Shown here: positions 25,895 to 35,332 of the stretch, in pieces | Position numbering within the stretch: the first letter of the stretch is position 1 | How the letters are laid out: each line of letters starts with the position of its first letter | The notes under the pieces: model-generated | Databases searched by the model: none | Seen by the model: only the letters and a program-made list of their open reading frames with translations | What the model was told of the DNA's origin: nothing | Made by a program: the position numbers and the translations under genes | Source of the DNA: Salinicoccus albus DSM 19776 | Lineage (GTDB): Bacteria; Bacillota; Bacilli; Staphylococcales; Salinicoccaceae | Length of the DNA: 64,000 nucleotides | Assembly (NCBI RefSeq): GCF_000385175.1 | Contig: NZ_ARQJ01000029.1 | Span: 1-64,000 of the forward strand | Direction of reading: 5' to 3'

Positions 25895-27001
25895 CTATCC
25901 ATTTTTTTCTGTCGGACCGCTGCCGGCATCTGCGAACATTGTTTTGCCGAGGCGGCCTCTGTATCTCCAAATGTTCTGAATGATAGTTTTGATCACCGCA
26001 TAGGTCGGGATGGCGATCAGCATGCCGACGAAACCGGCGATGTTTCCAGCTGCGAGAACTACTGTGATAACGGTCAGCGGATGCAGTTTCAATGTCTGTC
26101 CCATCACGTTGGGTGTAATCAGGTTGCTTTCGATCTGCTGAGCAGCGAGCGTGATGATGGATACCCAGACCAGCATGATCGGATCCTGGATCACTGCGAG
26201 CAGCGCTGCCGGCACAAAGGCGATCCAGGGGCCGACAAACGGAATGACGTTCAGCAGCAGCGCGAAAATTGCCAGCAGCAGTGCGTAGTCAAGTCCGATG
26301 ATCACGTATCCGATATAGAGGATGACACAAAGGATGGAGCTGACGAGCACCTGGCCCTGGATGAACGAGCGCAGTGTGTAATCAACGTCATGTAAAAGTT
26401 CTGTTAAAAACTGCTTAAAGTTTCCGCTGAACGGCACGACTGCCGAAGGGATGAACTTCTCATGGTCTTTTAACATGAAGAAGTAGAAGAACGGCACAAG
26501 AATGATTGTCAGGAACACGCTGACCGTACTGGAAATGATGGTGAATGCGTTACTTGCCAGATTGGACAGCATCTGACTGCCCTGATCGAGTGCCTGCTGG
26601 ATGTACTGGTTGGGATCGAAAGGCAGCCGGTCACGCTGGGACAGCACGAAATTGAATGCTTCCTCGATTTCCCTCTGCATCTGCGGCGCCCGTGAAACCA
26701 GGTTCTGGACCTGCTGGGACACTACCGGAATGATGATCATCGACAGCACCGTCAGCACCAGCGCAATGATGGTGAAAATCGCCAGTATGCTTACCAGCCG
26801 GCCCGCTTTGCGGTTTTCCAGGAAACGCTGTATCGGCACGGTGATATAATAAAGCAGTCCGCCGAGCAGAAGCGGAAAAAAGATTGTTACAATAATTGTG
26901 ATGAAGGGTTTAAAAACGACCTGCACATTGATGATCAGCAGAATAATCAACAATGTGAGAATAATCGCCACACCAGACTGGAACCATACCTTTCTTGTCA
27001 T
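25895..27001 (-). CDS. AI-2E family transporter (YhgE/PerM-like permease)
   Basis: A 368-residue membrane protein with about eight helices, the family signature FVGPWIAFVPAALLA in the last third, and the amphipathic region between helices 3 and 4 (SRAPQMQREIEEAFNFV). Relatives include Na+/H+ antiporters of halophiles and the E. coli TqsA; transport of autoinducer-2 is shown for only a few members. In a probable halophile an ion-transport role is at least as likely. The start is the ATG at 27001 (MTRKVWF) with AAAGGAGAA upstream; longer frames read through the promoter. Confidence 0.85.
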   Translation of the reverse strand: MTRKVWFQSGVAIILTLLIILLIINVQVVFKPFITIIVTIFFPLLLGGLLYYITVPIQRFLENRKAGRLVSILAIFTIIALVLTVLSMIIIPVVSQQVQNLVSRAPQMQREIEEAFNFVLSQRDRLPFDPNQYIQQALDQGSQMLSNLASNAFTIISSTVSVFLTIILVPFFYFFMLKDHEKFIPSAVVPFSGNFKQFLTELLHDVDYTLRSFIQGQVLVSSILCVILYIGYVIIGLDYALLLAIFALLLNVIPFVGPWIAFVPAALLAVIQDPIMLVWVSIITLAAQQIESNLITPNVMGQTLKLHPLTVITVVLAAGNIAGFVGMLIAIPTYAVIKTIIQNIWRYRGRLGKTMFADAGSGPTEKNG

Positions 27002-27111
27002 GCGCATGTTCTCCTTTGATTTCTTTTTTGTAAAGTTGACCCCCAGTGTATCATAAAACATAAAATTTGATAAAAATTTGTGCTGGAGGGAAGTGTTGAA
27101 AAACATTGATG

Positions 27112-27140
27112 TTTAACATCCCCCTTCATATTGGTATGAT
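27112..27140 (+). promoter_or_regulatory. Promoter of the esterase-YjcG unit
   Basis: TTTAAC (27112-27117) and TATGAT (27135-27140) are spaced by 17 bp, 24 bp before the start codon. Confidence 0.5.
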
Positions 27141-27163
27141 AGCCATGAGGAGGGTTTTTTATT

Positions 27164-27889
27164 ATGGAGAAAACACCAGGAAAAGTCCACAGCATTAATT
27201 TTGACTCAGAAATTCTGAATGACACTTATGAAATCCAGTATTACCTGCCGAAAAATTTCTCGGATCTATACAAGCACCATGTGATCATCACATTCGATTC
27301 ACAGGACTTTTTTAAATATGGACAGATCGAAAGAGCCTATGAAAAACTGTATCAGGAAGGAACGGTTGAACGCGCTGTCATTGTGGGCATGCCCTACCCG
27401 TCCGTTGAATGGCGCGAGGACCATTTCAATCCGAACGGCGACTATCATGAAGATTTAGTGGCATTTGTCAGCCGGGAGTTGATCACATGGATCGACAAGA
27501 CATTCCCGACGCTGAAAGTCGGTACATCCAGGCTCCTGATGGGAGAGTCTTACGCCGGCAGCGCCGCCTTCTCTGTCGCGCTGCAATATCCATCCACGTT
27601 TTCACAGGCTGTGGCTTTCAGCCCGTATGTGGATGATGCTTTTATTGACAAGTTCAAGTCACAGCCGGGGCTGATAAATTTGAATCTGTACCATACCATC
27701 GGACTGGAGGAAGATGATTTCACTACCATCTCAGGCAATCGGGCAGACTTCCTGACACCCAACCGCCGGCTGAACGAATTCCTGGAATATGAACCGCTCG
27801 AATACCAGTATCATGAGCTGGACGGCGGACATATATGGAAAACGTGGAAGCCGGAAATCAAAGGTATACTGAAACAATACCTTAGTTAG
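27164..27889 (+). CDS. Alpha/beta-hydrolase esterase (YjcH-like)
   Basis: A 241-residue esterase-D/enterochelin-esterase type hydrolase. The nucleophile elbow is GESYAG at residues 126-131, and the catalytic histidine is probably in LDGGHIWKTWKPE near the C-terminus. There is no signal peptide, so it acts in the cytosol. B. subtilis has a comparable yjcG-yjcH pair next to each other, and the next gene here is YjcG-like; their joint function is not known. GAGGAGGG precedes the ATG. Confidence 0.85.
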   Translation: MEKTPGKVHSINFDSEILNDTYEIQYYLPKNFSDLYKHHVIITFDSQDFFKYGQIERAYEKLYQEGTVERAVIVGMPYPSVEWREDHFNPNGDYHEDLVAFVSRELITWIDKTFPTLKVGTSRLLMGESYAGSAAFSVALQYPSTFSQAVAFSPYVDDAFIDKFKSQPGLINLNLYHTIGLEEDDFTTISGNRADFLTPNRRLNEFLEYEPLEYQYHELDGGHIWKTWKPEIKGILKQYLS

Positions 27890-27952
27890 AATATTATGGA
27901 TTTTTATAAAAAGTCTGATATAATTGATACAAACGATACGGGAGGAATCAAC

Positions 27953-28465
27953 ATGAAATTTGGGGTAGCAATGTTTCCATCCAAACAATTACAGGATAAA
28001 GTCAATCAATACAGAAAAAGATATGATGCTCATTATGCGCTGATTGCGCCACATATTACACTTAAAGAGGCCTTCGAAGCAAATGAGTCCGAAAAGGAAA
28101 ACATCGTTGAGTTTGTAAAGGAAACTGCAAAACAGCATAAACCGGTGGATATTGAAATCAAAAAGGTATCCAGCTTTGCACCGACATCACAGGTCATCTA
28201 CTTTAAAGTGGAGAAGAATCCGGATCTTAAAGCCATACATGACGAGCTCAATCAAGAAGACTTTTACGGCGAAAATAGTCATCCGTTCGTCCCGCATTTT
28301 ACGATTGCACAGGGACAGACTTCCCAGGAATATGAAGACATGTTCGGCCACCTCAGCATGATCGGTATCGACCACCAGGAGAGACTGAACAAAGTCAGCC
28401 TGTTATTCCAGCTGGAAAACGGCATCTGGCAGGTATTCGAGACGTTCAGGCTCGGAGAAGGCTAA
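27953..28465 (+). CDS. 2H phosphoesterase / 2'-5' RNA ligase-like protein (YjcG)
   Basis: A 170-residue protein with the two HxT motifs of the 2H phosphoesterase superfamily: PHITLK near residue 35 and PHFTIA near residue 115. These enzymes open cyclic phosphates or 2'-5' bonds in RNA or nucleotides. The start is the ATG at 27953 behind GGGAGGAATCAAC; the longer frame from 27896 is not needed. A TATAAT at about 27919 suggests it also has its own promoter. It is followed by a good terminator. Confidence 0.88.
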   Translation: MKFGVAMFPSKQLQDKVNQYRKRYDAHYALIAPHITLKEAFEANESEKENIVEFVKETAKQHKPVDIEIKKVSSFAPTSQVIYFKVEKNPDLKAIHDELNQEDFYGENSHPFVPHFTIAQGQTSQEYEDMFGHLSMIGIDHQERLNKVSLLFQLENGIWQVFETFRLGEG

Positions 28466-28494
28466 CATTTTAAAAAGTGAATATGTGTATAAGC

Positions 28495-28523
28495 AGATCT
28501 TCCACTTCCGTGGAAGATCTTTT
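28495..28523 (+). terminator. Terminator of the YjcG-like gene
   Basis: A perfect 11-bp stem AGATCTTCCAC / GTGGAAGATCT with a TTCC loop is followed by TTT. Confidence 0.85.
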
Positions 28524-28609
28524 ATCTGTCGGAGCGTTTGAATCTGCAGCGGGTGGCGGCAGGTGCCCCGGGCTTAAACAGGCGAAGCGGTTGAGAGGAG
28601 GGTCACATC

Positions 28610-28637
28610 AAAAAAAGACGGGCAGCCGCCCGTCTTT
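28610..28637 (-). terminator. Terminator of fabI
   Basis: A 10-bp stem AAAGACGGGC / GCCCGTCTTT is followed by T residues on the minus strand, 14 bp after the fabI stop. Confidence 0.9.
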
Positions 28638-28650
28638 CATATATCCGATT

Positions 28651-29418
28651 CTACGCCATCACGTGATAGCCGGAATCCACGTGAACAACTTCGCCTGTGA
28701 TTCCGCTGGCCAGATCGCTCAGCAGGAATGCGACTGTGTTGCCCACTTCAAGCTGGTCGACGTTTCGTTTCAGTGGTGAACGCTCTTCCATTTCTTTCAT
28801 CACTGATTTGAACTCGCCGACTGCGGAAGAGCTCAGCGTGCGGATGGGTCCGGCGGAGACCGCATTGACACGGAAGCCGTCCGCTCCGAGGTCAAGAGCA
28901 AGGTAACGGACACTTGCATCCAGTGCCGCCTTGGCAATGCCCATGACGTTGTAGTTCGGCATCGCGCGTTCCCCGCCAAGGTAAGTCATCGTCACGATGC
29001 TGCCGCCTTCGTTCATGATCTTCTTCGCATTTTTCGCGATGATTGCCAGTGAATAACTGCTGATGTCCAGCGCATTCTTAAAGCCTTCGCGGGACGTTTC
29101 ACTGTAGCCGCCCTGCAGTTCATCTTTGCCGGCATAGGCAATCGCATGCAGCAGACCGTCAATACCGCCCGTTTTCGCGCCGATTTCCTCAAACGCAGAT
29201 GCAATCTGTTCATCATCCTGAACATCACATTCAACAACAATGTCATGATTGCCTTCCAAGTCATCCAGCAGTTTCTCCAGCTCGCGGCGGAAACGTTCAT
29301 TCAGAATAGTGAACACGAGATTCGCACCCATCTGATCCAGTGCACGTGCAGCACCCCAGGCGATACTGCGCCTGTTCGCCACACCCATAATTACAAAAGT
29401 TTTACCTTCGAGATTCAT
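28651..29418 (-). CDS. fabI: Enoyl-[acyl-carrier-protein] reductase (NADPH) FabI
   Basis: A 255-residue short-chain dehydrogenase-type reductase. The cofactor loop is MGVANRRSIAWGAA, and the active site has Tyr146, Tyr156 and Lys163 (YNVMGIAK). It performs the last step of each fatty-acid elongation cycle and is the triclosan target; Phe203 corresponds to the position changed in resistant S. aureus and is the sensitive form here. A FapR-type box lies upstream. It keeps the staphylococcal position next to the cpaA-mgtE genes, but has its own promoter. Confidence 0.97.
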   Translation of the reverse strand: MNLEGKTFVIMGVANRRSIAWGAARALDQMGANLVFTILNERFRRELEKLLDDLEGNHDIVVECDVQDDEQIASAFEEIGAKTGGIDGLLHAIAYAGKDELQGGYSETSREGFKNALDISSYSLAIIAKNAKKIMNEGGSIVTMTYLGGERAMPNYNVMGIAKAALDASVRYLALDLGADGFRVNAVSAGPIRTLSSSAVGEFKSVMKEMEERSPLKRNVDQLEVGNTVAFLLSDLASGITGEVVHVDSGYHVMA

Positions 29419-29489
29419 AAATAATTAACTCCCTCTTCTGCACCGGCACCCCTGAAGCTAAAGCCGTCTGGACCGGTTTATAGTTTGTC

Positions 29490-29508
29490 ATTAGTACCTA
29501 CTGCTAAT
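29490..29508 (-). promoter_or_regulatory. FapR operator of fabI
   Basis: ATTAGTACCTACTGCTAAT matches the FapR core TTAGTACCTA-N4-TAA. On the minus strand it overlaps the region just after a TTGCAT-N17-TAGATT promoter. A closely similar box precedes fabH (45197-45214). FapR represses lipid synthesis genes until malonyl-CoA rises. Confidence 0.8.
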
Positions 29509-29568
29509 CTAACTGTTTCCCCTGGCAAATGCAACTAAAAAGTTATTGCATCCGCATCGCTGCATTGC

Positions 29569-31428
29569 TCAGTAGAGCTCCAGCTCGCGCTTGAGCTCGT
29601 CGACATATTCACGGCTGCCCGTGACGAATATGCGGTCGTCCACTTTAAGATCGGTATCCCCGTGCGGCACGAGCGACTCCTGGCCCCTTAAGATCCTGAG
29701 AAAGATGATGTCGCCGGTGAACGGGAAGCTTCTGATCAGCATATCGTCATACCTGTAGTTATTCATGTGAATTTCATAGATCGATGTCTCTTCGTCCCCC
29801 AGCAGTGCCATCATGTTCGGCGACTCGATCAGGCCTCTGAGCAGCGTCTTGGAGCTGAGCATCGTCGAGAACAGTTCAAAGCTGCTGTTTCTCACCATCT
29901 CTTCTTGCTTCGGATCATCCACCCGGTAGATGATACGCTCTACGCCGGCTGACTTCGCAAAGCCGGCAACCTTTTCGTTGATCTCCGAATTATTGGCACC
30001 GGCCACAACGATGTCCGCGTCAAATGCTTCAAGTGCATCAAGATTTGCCCAGTCATATGTCTCTATTTCCTCATATTTCAGGTCGCCATCGCCGGCGGCA
30101 CGGGCTCCCGAAAAGTTTTCGTGGAAAATGATCCGAACCTTATACAGGCCCCCGGCCAGACTTTTGGCAACAGGAATGGTCAGCTGGTTGTTGCCGAAAA
30201 TAGTCACATCGATATTCCGTTCCTGACTCTCTTTCATCGGATACAGCTGCTTAAAGAGCACCGGTGTGATGATACATGCGAGGACAGCGCTCAGTATGAA
30301 CATGCCGCTTTCCTCGGATGTGATCGTGCCGATCTGTTCGGCGATCACCGCGGCCGCAATGATGAGGGAAAGCGTGGAGGTCAGCAGGAAGCTTGCAGCC
30401 GACACGCGTCTCCGATCGAAATAACGGAGCAGAATTGCCACCGGAACCGCCTTGCTCAGGAAGAACGCAGCGAGCAGCACCGGTATGATGATGAAGACTC
30501 TTGAATCCGCAAACAGTGACGGCAGATGCAGCTCCACCCCAACCATGATGAAAAAGATCGGAATGAAGAAACCGTAGCCGAATGAATCAAGTTTCGTCAC
30601 CATATCCTGATCCGGCTTCAGCAGACTGACGATACATCCGGCGATAAACGCCCCGAGAATGTTTTCAGCCCCAACGCCTTCAGCCAGTGCCACAAGCATG
30701 ATGATCAGGGCGAACACCCCGCGGATACCAATCTGCATCGTCCCGTTGTTCAGCGTTTTCAGGAACTGGGACTGATGCATGACACGGCCCAGCAGATAGA
30801 AGAGGACGGCAAAGACGACGAGTATCCCCATCAGCCAGATCGGCTGGCTCGCTTCAGCATACAGCTGGGAGTAGAAAGCAAGCAGGATCATCGTAGCGAG
30901 GTCGGCAATCACTGCAATCAGCAGGATGAGCTGCCCCATCTGTGTCGATATTAGATTGGTTTCTTTCAGTGTCGGTACGACGACACCGAGCGATATTGTC
31001 GAAATGATGATCACCAGCAGGAAAACATCATCAAAGACGCCCGCCCAGCTCATCATCAGTGCAAACAGCAGACTCAGCGCTGCGATACCGGCAAAAATGC
31101 CGACCGTCAGCAGCATCGTGTTCGGCAGCGGTCGCTTCAGCACTTTCGATTTCTTCGCCTTGGGCGACTTCTGCGAGAATGCGTCAAAATCTATTTCAAG
31201 TCCGCTTAAGAACATCAGGAAGATAAATCCGAGCGTGGACAGGATGTTCAGCCACGGATCGTTTGGATCCACGATATCGAGGAATGATGAACCCAGTATC
31301 ACACCCACGATAATTTCGGCAACGACGACCGGCAAAAAGCTGATTTTAAGCCTGTTGACAAGAATCGGTGTCAATAGTGCCGCCAGTACAACAATTGCTA
31401 AAGATATTACAGATGGTCCATGTTCCAT
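29569..31428 (-). CDS. cpaA: CPA2 cation/proton antiporter with RCK domains (CpaA-like)
   Basis: A 619-residue protein: about 12 membrane helices (1-385) of the KefB/CPA2 type with PVVVAEIIVGVILG in helix 2, then an RCK-N domain (VTIFGNNQLTIPVAKSLAGG) and an RCK-C domain at the C-terminus (VPHGDTDLKVDDRIFVTGS). In S. aureus the RCK-C domain of CpaA binds c-di-AMP, which activates K+/Na+ export. It lies 10 bp after mgtE, as in S. aureus. Together with KtrB/D it gives the cell a matched K+ import and export pair. Confidence 0.92.
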   Translation of the reverse strand: MEHGPSVISLAIVVLAALLTPILVNRLKISFLPVVVAEIIVGVILGSSFLDIVDPNDPWLNILSTLGFIFLMFLSGLEIDFDAFSQKSPKAKKSKVLKRPLPNTMLLTVGIFAGIAALSLLFALMMSWAGVFDDVFLLVIIISTISLGVVVPTLKETNLISTQMGQLILLIAVIADLATMILLAFYSQLYAEASQPIWLMGILVVFAVLFYLLGRVMHQSQFLKTLNNGTMQIGIRGVFALIIMLVALAEGVGAENILGAFIAGCIVSLLKPDQDMVTKLDSFGYGFFIPIFFIMVGVELHLPSLFADSRVFIIIPVLLAAFFLSKAVPVAILLRYFDRRRVSAASFLLTSTLSLIIAAAVIAEQIGTITSEESGMFILSAVLACIITPVLFKQLYPMKESQERNIDVTIFGNNQLTIPVAKSLAGGLYKVRIIFHENFSGARAAGDGDLKYEEIETYDWANLDALEAFDADIVVAGANNSEINEKVAGFAKSAGVERIIYRVDDPKQEEMVRNSSFELFSTMLSSKTLLRGLIESPNMMALLGDEETSIYEIHMNNYRYDDMLIRSFPFTGDIIFLRILRGQESLVPHGDTDLKVDDRIFVTGSREYVDELKRELELY

Positions 31429-31438
31429 TTTCTTCTCC

Positions 31439-32824
31439 TTAAAGTAAATACGTCATAAAGGTATTGGCGAGTGAAAAGTATATCAGCAGACTGATGATAT
31501 CGTTTGATGTCGTAATGAACGGGCCGCTGGCCACCGCAGGGTCAACCCCGACTCTGCTCATCGCCAGCGGCACGAGCGTGCCCAGCAATGTCGCGAGCGT
31601 CATTGCAATCATCAGTGAACTGCTGACAATCAGGCCCAGGACCGGTGACTGGTACATGACCAGAATGATGGCAAACAATATTGCCCCGCAGACCGTTCCG
31701 GTAATCATCCCCGAGCCCATCTCGCGCAATGCAAGCTTCAGCTTGCTCTCTGCTTTTATTTCTCCTGTAGCGATACCGCGGACGGCCACAGCCAATGACT
31801 GCGTCCCCGTATTGCCAGCCATGCCGCCGATAATCGGTATGAAAGCACCAAGTACAGCCACCTGCGCCAGCGTGTCTTCAAAAACCGTCAGCATCGTTGC
31901 GGTGATCATCCCCATGAAGGTCAGTGCAATGAGCCACGGCAGGCGTTTTTTCGCTGTGGCCAGCGAGGAATCAGTCGCCGCTTCGATCTCGGTCATACCG
32001 GCCAGCCTGGAATAGTCTTCGCCAGCCTCTTCGTGGATGACATCCATGATGTCATCGGCTGTGATGATGCCGACCAGATGTTCCTGGTAATCCACAACCG
32101 GCACGGCAAGGAAGTCATAATCACGCACGATCTGCGCCACGTCTTCCTGGTCGGCGGATACTTTCACGGAGACGACACGCTCGATCATGATGTCCCCGAT
32201 GTATTCATCATCATCTGCAATGATCAGTTCACGCAGAGACAGGATGCCGACCAGCCTGCGCTGTTCGTCGACAACGAACACGTAGTAGATCGTTTCTGAA
32301 TCCGGCGCCGCCGCCTTCAGATGAATCATAGCTTCGCGCACTGTCATGACGGAGGTGATGCTGACGAACTCGGTCGTCATGATACCGCCGGCTGAATCCT
32401 CTTCATAGTTCAGCAGCATGCGAATTTCCTGCGCATCCGCCTGATCCATGAGCGTCAGGAATGAAGTCAGCTTATCCCTGGAAATCTCACTGAGTATATC
32501 CACCGCGTTATCATACTGCATTTCTCCGAGCATATCTGAGGTGTATCTGGCATCCATCGTATCGAAAATCGTTTCATATTCTTCAGGTTCAAGCTCCAAC
32601 ACATCAAAGAATTCCGCAACTTCCCGAGGACTCAGAAACTGATAAAGACGGTTAAGCTCCGTGTCATCCAGTTCCATGAAGAGTTCGCTCTGCTCATAGT
32701 TATGCAGGGCCTCGAAACCTTTACGGAAACCATCAATATTATCGTTTTTTAACATCGAGCGCAATGCTTCATGACTAATTTCTGTCTGGATCACTTCATC
32801 TAATTCCGGCACAACGCCCACCAC
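31439..32824 (-). CDS. mgtE: Magnesium transporter MgtE
   Basis: A 461-residue protein with the MgtE order: an N-domain of helical repeats (about 20-130), two CBS domains (MTTEFVSITSVMTVREA and DIMIERVVSVKVSADQED) and five C-terminal helices starting at WLIALTFMGMI with the pore helix GGMAGNTGTQSLAV. It is a Mg2+ channel closed by Mg2+ on the CBS/N domains. The start is a GTG; either 32824 or the GTG at 32812, which has the better spacing to AGGTGG, is possible. It lies between ppnK and cpaA. Confidence 0.95.
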   Translation of the reverse strand: MVGVVPELDEVIQTEISHEALRSMLKNDNIDGFRKGFEALHNYEQSELFMELDDTELNRLYQFLSPREVAEFFDVLELEPEEYETIFDTMDARYTSDMLGEMQYDNAVDILSEISRDKLTSFLTLMDQADAQEIRMLLNYEEDSAGGIMTTEFVSITSVMTVREAMIHLKAAAPDSETIYYVFVVDEQRRLVGILSLRELIIADDDEYIGDIMIERVVSVKVSADQEDVAQIVRDYDFLAVPVVDYQEHLVGIITADDIMDVIHEEAGEDYSRLAGMTEIEAATDSSLATAKKRLPWLIALTFMGMITATMLTVFEDTLAQVAVLGAFIPIIGGMAGNTGTQSLAVAVRGIATGEIKAESKLKLALREMGSGMITGTVCGAILFAIILVMYQSPVLGLIVSSSLMIAMTLATLLGTLVPLAMSRVGVDPAVASGPFITTSNDIISLLIYFSLANTFMTYLL

Positions 32825-32882
32825 CTGTTAAGAATAATTTAGCATTCGATCTCTGTTCAATCGTCCAGCCTGCATCCACAGA

Positions 32883-33683
32883 TCAATCTGCAGAGATGAA
32901 TGAATCATGCACCCGTCTCCAGAACGGAAAGGGCCTGAACCGGGCGAACCGGATCTTCTCATCAGCCACCCTGTACTGGATCGACTTGACCCCCTTGTGT
33001 ACAAGATTGATGTGATCGATCGTCAGACTGTAGACCTCACTGTTCACCGGCAGTACCTGGCATGTGTGATGCTTCGGCAGCACGAGCGGCGATCCTACCG
33101 TCCGGAACACCCGATTGTTGATCGAAGCAATTTCGGTCATCTGGATCGCCTCGAGTGACGGATGGATCAGGGCACCGCCGAGGGCCTTATTGTATGCGGT
33201 GGAACCAGAGGGCGTCGACAGGCACAGGCCGTCGCCGCGGAACCGTTCGAAATGCTGGTTCCTGATGTCGACATCCATCACAAGCGTCGTGCCGTTGTCC
33301 GTCCGGAGCGTCGCCTCGTTGAGCGCGAGATAGCGCGTCTCGGTTCCTGTCGTTTCATATCGCACAATCGTTTCTAACAGCGGATACTCGATCACCTGGA
33401 ATTCATCGCTCTGAATCGAAATGACCAGCCGCTCGACTTCATGCGGCAGCCAGTCGGCATAGAAGCCAAGGTGACCTGTATGTACACCAACAAAGGCTGT
33501 GTGGTCAAGCAGATGCTGGTAGCTGTGGAAAGCTTGCAGCAGTGTGCCGTCCCCGCCGACGGAAATAACAATTTCAGGCTGTTCTTCCTCTTCGGTCATC
33601 CCCATATCAATCATGTAATTCATCATCTTATCTTTTAGCGCATTGGATTTCGTGTCCCCCTTGGAGACGATGAAAAATTTCAT
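32883..33683 (-). CDS. ppnK: NAD kinase
   Basis: A 266-residue kinase with the GGDGT motif at residues 43-47 ([12 protein letters not shown]), the LNEATLR NE/D motif region and the glycine-rich [14 protein letters not shown]. It phosphorylates NAD to NADP, which FabI and other reductive steps need. The ATG at 33683 is preceded by GGCGGAGG; the frame that runs on to 33836 overlaps relQ and is not used. In S. aureus a pseudouridine synthase gene (rluD-like) separates ppnK from mgtE; here it is missing. Confidence 0.95.
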   Translation of the reverse strand: MKFFIVSKGDTKSNALKDKMMNYMIDMGMTEEEEQPEIVISVGGDGTLLQAFHSYQHLLDHTAFVGVHTGHLGFYADWLPHEVERLVISIQSDEFQVIEYPLLETIVRYETTGTETRYLALNEATLRTDNGTTLVMDVDIRNQHFERFRGDGLCLSTPSGSTAYNKALGGALIHPSLEAIQMTEIASINNRVFRTVGSPLVLPKHHTCQVLPVNSEVYSLTIDHINLVHKGVKSIQYRVADEKIRFARFRPFPFWRRVHDSFISAD

Positions 33684-33735
33684 AATGTACCTCCGCCTTT
33701 CCTTTGTTGAATGAAAACCCGTATACTTTGAGACA

Positions 33736-34356
33736 TCATATGTTGCGTTTTTTCGTATAGTACTTTTGAGCTTCCTGGATCTCTTCGCGGATCTCTGACA
33801 TTTCCTGATCCAGAAGATAGGCCGCTTCTGCTGCATTCTGGAGCCTCTGCCTGATTTCAGGCGGGTACTCGCCGCTGTATTTATAGTTGAGTGTGTGCTC
33901 TATGGTTGCCCAGAAATTCATCGCCAGCGTACGGATCTGGATCTCCGCCAGAACATAGGCGGTACCGTCGATCGTCTCCACCGGATATTCGATGATCATA
34001 TGATAGGAACGGTAGCCGCTCTCTTTCGTATTCTCGATATAGTCCCGTTCCTCGACGACCGTCATGTCACCGCGTTTACTGATTTTCTCCCGGATAGCTT
34101 TGATATCGTCGACGAACTGGCACATGATCCGGATGCCTGCGATATCATACATGCCTTCGCGCAGTTGATCGTATGGAATATTGCGTGCGCTCGCTTTTTC
34201 TATGATACTCTGAACCGGCTTGACCCTTGCGGTGACGAACTCCACAGGCGAAGAATGACTGTCCAGCTCATAATCCTTGCGTATCCCTTTCAGCTTCACT
34301 TTCAGCTCATCCACTGCCTGCTTGTACGGGCTCAGAAACCTCTCCCATTCTTCCAT
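33736..34356 (-). CDS. relQ: Small alarmone synthetase RelQ (GTP pyrophosphokinase)
   Basis: A 206-residue synthetase-only RelA/SpoT homologue. The synthetase signatures [15 protein letters not shown] and [12 protein letters not shown] are followed by [22 protein letters not shown]. It makes pppGpp from GTP and ATP under envelope stress in Firmicutes and forms a tetramer. It is the first gene of the relQ-ppnK-mgtE-cpaA cluster; the gap to ppnK is 52 bp. Its length matches YjbM/SAS1. Confidence 0.95.
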   Translation of the reverse strand: MEEWERFLSPYKQAVDELKVKLKGIRKDYELDSHSSPVEFVTARVKPVQSIIEKASARNIPYDQLREGMYDIAGIRIMCQFVDDIKAIREKISKRGDMTVVEERDYIENTKESGYRSYHMIIEYPVETIDGTAYVLAEIQIRTLAMNFWATIEHTLNYKYSGEYPPEIRQRLQNAAEAAYLLDQEMSEIREEIQEAQKYYTKKRNI

Positions 34357-34393
34357 AAAAACACTCCAGTCTAAAATCCGTTCTAATTATCGA

Positions 34394-34610
34394 TCATAGT
34401 TCGAATTCTTCTCTGATTGCCGCTTCGAAATCTTTTGCACAGTTGTTACTGTCTATGCTGTTATCGAACAGGAAATCCAGCGCTTCGCAGGAACCCTCGC
34501 ATGTTGTCGGAATCCACGAGCATTCCGGCGGCCAGTCCTGCGATATCTTTATGTGCATTGCATTTAAACATATTATTTTCACATTTGATTTCATCTGCAT
34601 ATATACCCAA
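34394..34610 (-). pseudogene. Small gene that appears frameshifted (between relQ and yjbK)
   Basis: Two overlapping short reading frames look like two halves of one gene. The first starts at a TTG at 34610 with AAGGAG 8 nt upstream and reads GIYADEIKCENNMFKCNAHK... to a stop at 34461. The second, in another frame, ends at 34394 with an acidic tail (EALDFLFDNSIDSNNC...). Skipping one base near position 34497 would fuse them into a protein of about 70 residues with five or six cysteines. This could be a real mutation, a sequencing error or programmed frameshifting. I do not recognise the product. Confidence 0.4.
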
Positions 34611-34729
34611 TCGTTTCACTCCTTGCGCACTTCATTTTACCACAGTAGCATACTTTTGATAACGTAGAAATCTGTTTACTTTACAGTCCATTTCAATTTA
34701 TAGATAATATTATGTAGGGAGTGGATTCC

Positions 34730-35332
34730 ATGAAGGAACTGGAGATAGAATTTAAAAATATGCTGACAGGAAATGAGTTTGGCCGGCTGCGGGAAGCGTT
34801 TTTCCAGAATGCCAAACCCGTCGTTCAAACCAATTTCTATATAGATACACCGGAGCTTGAGATGCGGGCGAACCGCCTGCTGCTGAGAATACGGGAGGCG
34901 AGGGGCAGCCAGGTAATGACGTTGAAGAAACCTTCCGAGGACGGCGTGATGGAATATCACGGTGAAGTCGCCAGCGATCTGAATTTCGATCGCAACGTGC
35001 CGGCAAGTGAAGTCCCCGGGCTGATCCGTGAGGAGCTCGAACGCTTCAGCATCGATACGGCGCAGCTGAAAATCTACGGGGCCCTGTCGACGGAACGGTT
35101 CGAAGTGCCGTATAAGGAAGGCAGGCTCGTATTGGACAGCAGCACGTTCCTCGATGAGACGGACTACGAACTGGAATATGAAGTGGACGACTATGCCCAG
35201 GGTGAGACACATTTCCTTGAGCTGCTGGAAGATTTCAGCATCGACAGGCGCAGGGAGATCACGAAAAGTGAACGTTTCTACACCAAGCTCTCAAGTATCA
35301 GGACGGGGGATAACTATGCCTTTACCCTTTAA
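34730..35332 (+). CDS. CYTH domain protein (YjbK-like)
   Basis: A 200-residue protein that starts with the CYTH signature ELEIEFK (ExExK) and continues with alternating charged strands (RLLLRIRE, MTLKKPSE, YELEYEVDD), forming a triphosphate tunnel fold. Family members act on triphosphates, such as inorganic tripolyphosphate or thiamine triphosphate. The ATG at 34730 has TAGGGAG upstream. It overlaps the truncated haemoglobin gene by 17 bp. This yjbK-yjbI-yjbH arrangement is conserved in Bacillales next to relQ, which suggests a link to nucleotide signalling or stress. Confidence 0.88.
   Translation: MKELEIEFKNMLTGNEFGRLREAFFQNAKPVVQTNFYIDTPELEMRANRLLLRIREARGSQVMTLKKPSEDGVMEYHGEVASDLNFDRNVPASEVPGLIREELERFSIDTAQLKIYGALSTERFEVPYKEGRLVLDSSTFLDETDYELEYEVDDYAQGETHFLELLEDFSIDRRREITKSERFYTKLSSIRTGDNYAFTL

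Noticed and set aside
31439-32015. Large plus-strand frames opposite mgtE, cpaA, murE and terC
   Set aside because: They mirror well-recognised genes on the other strand and have no start signals.
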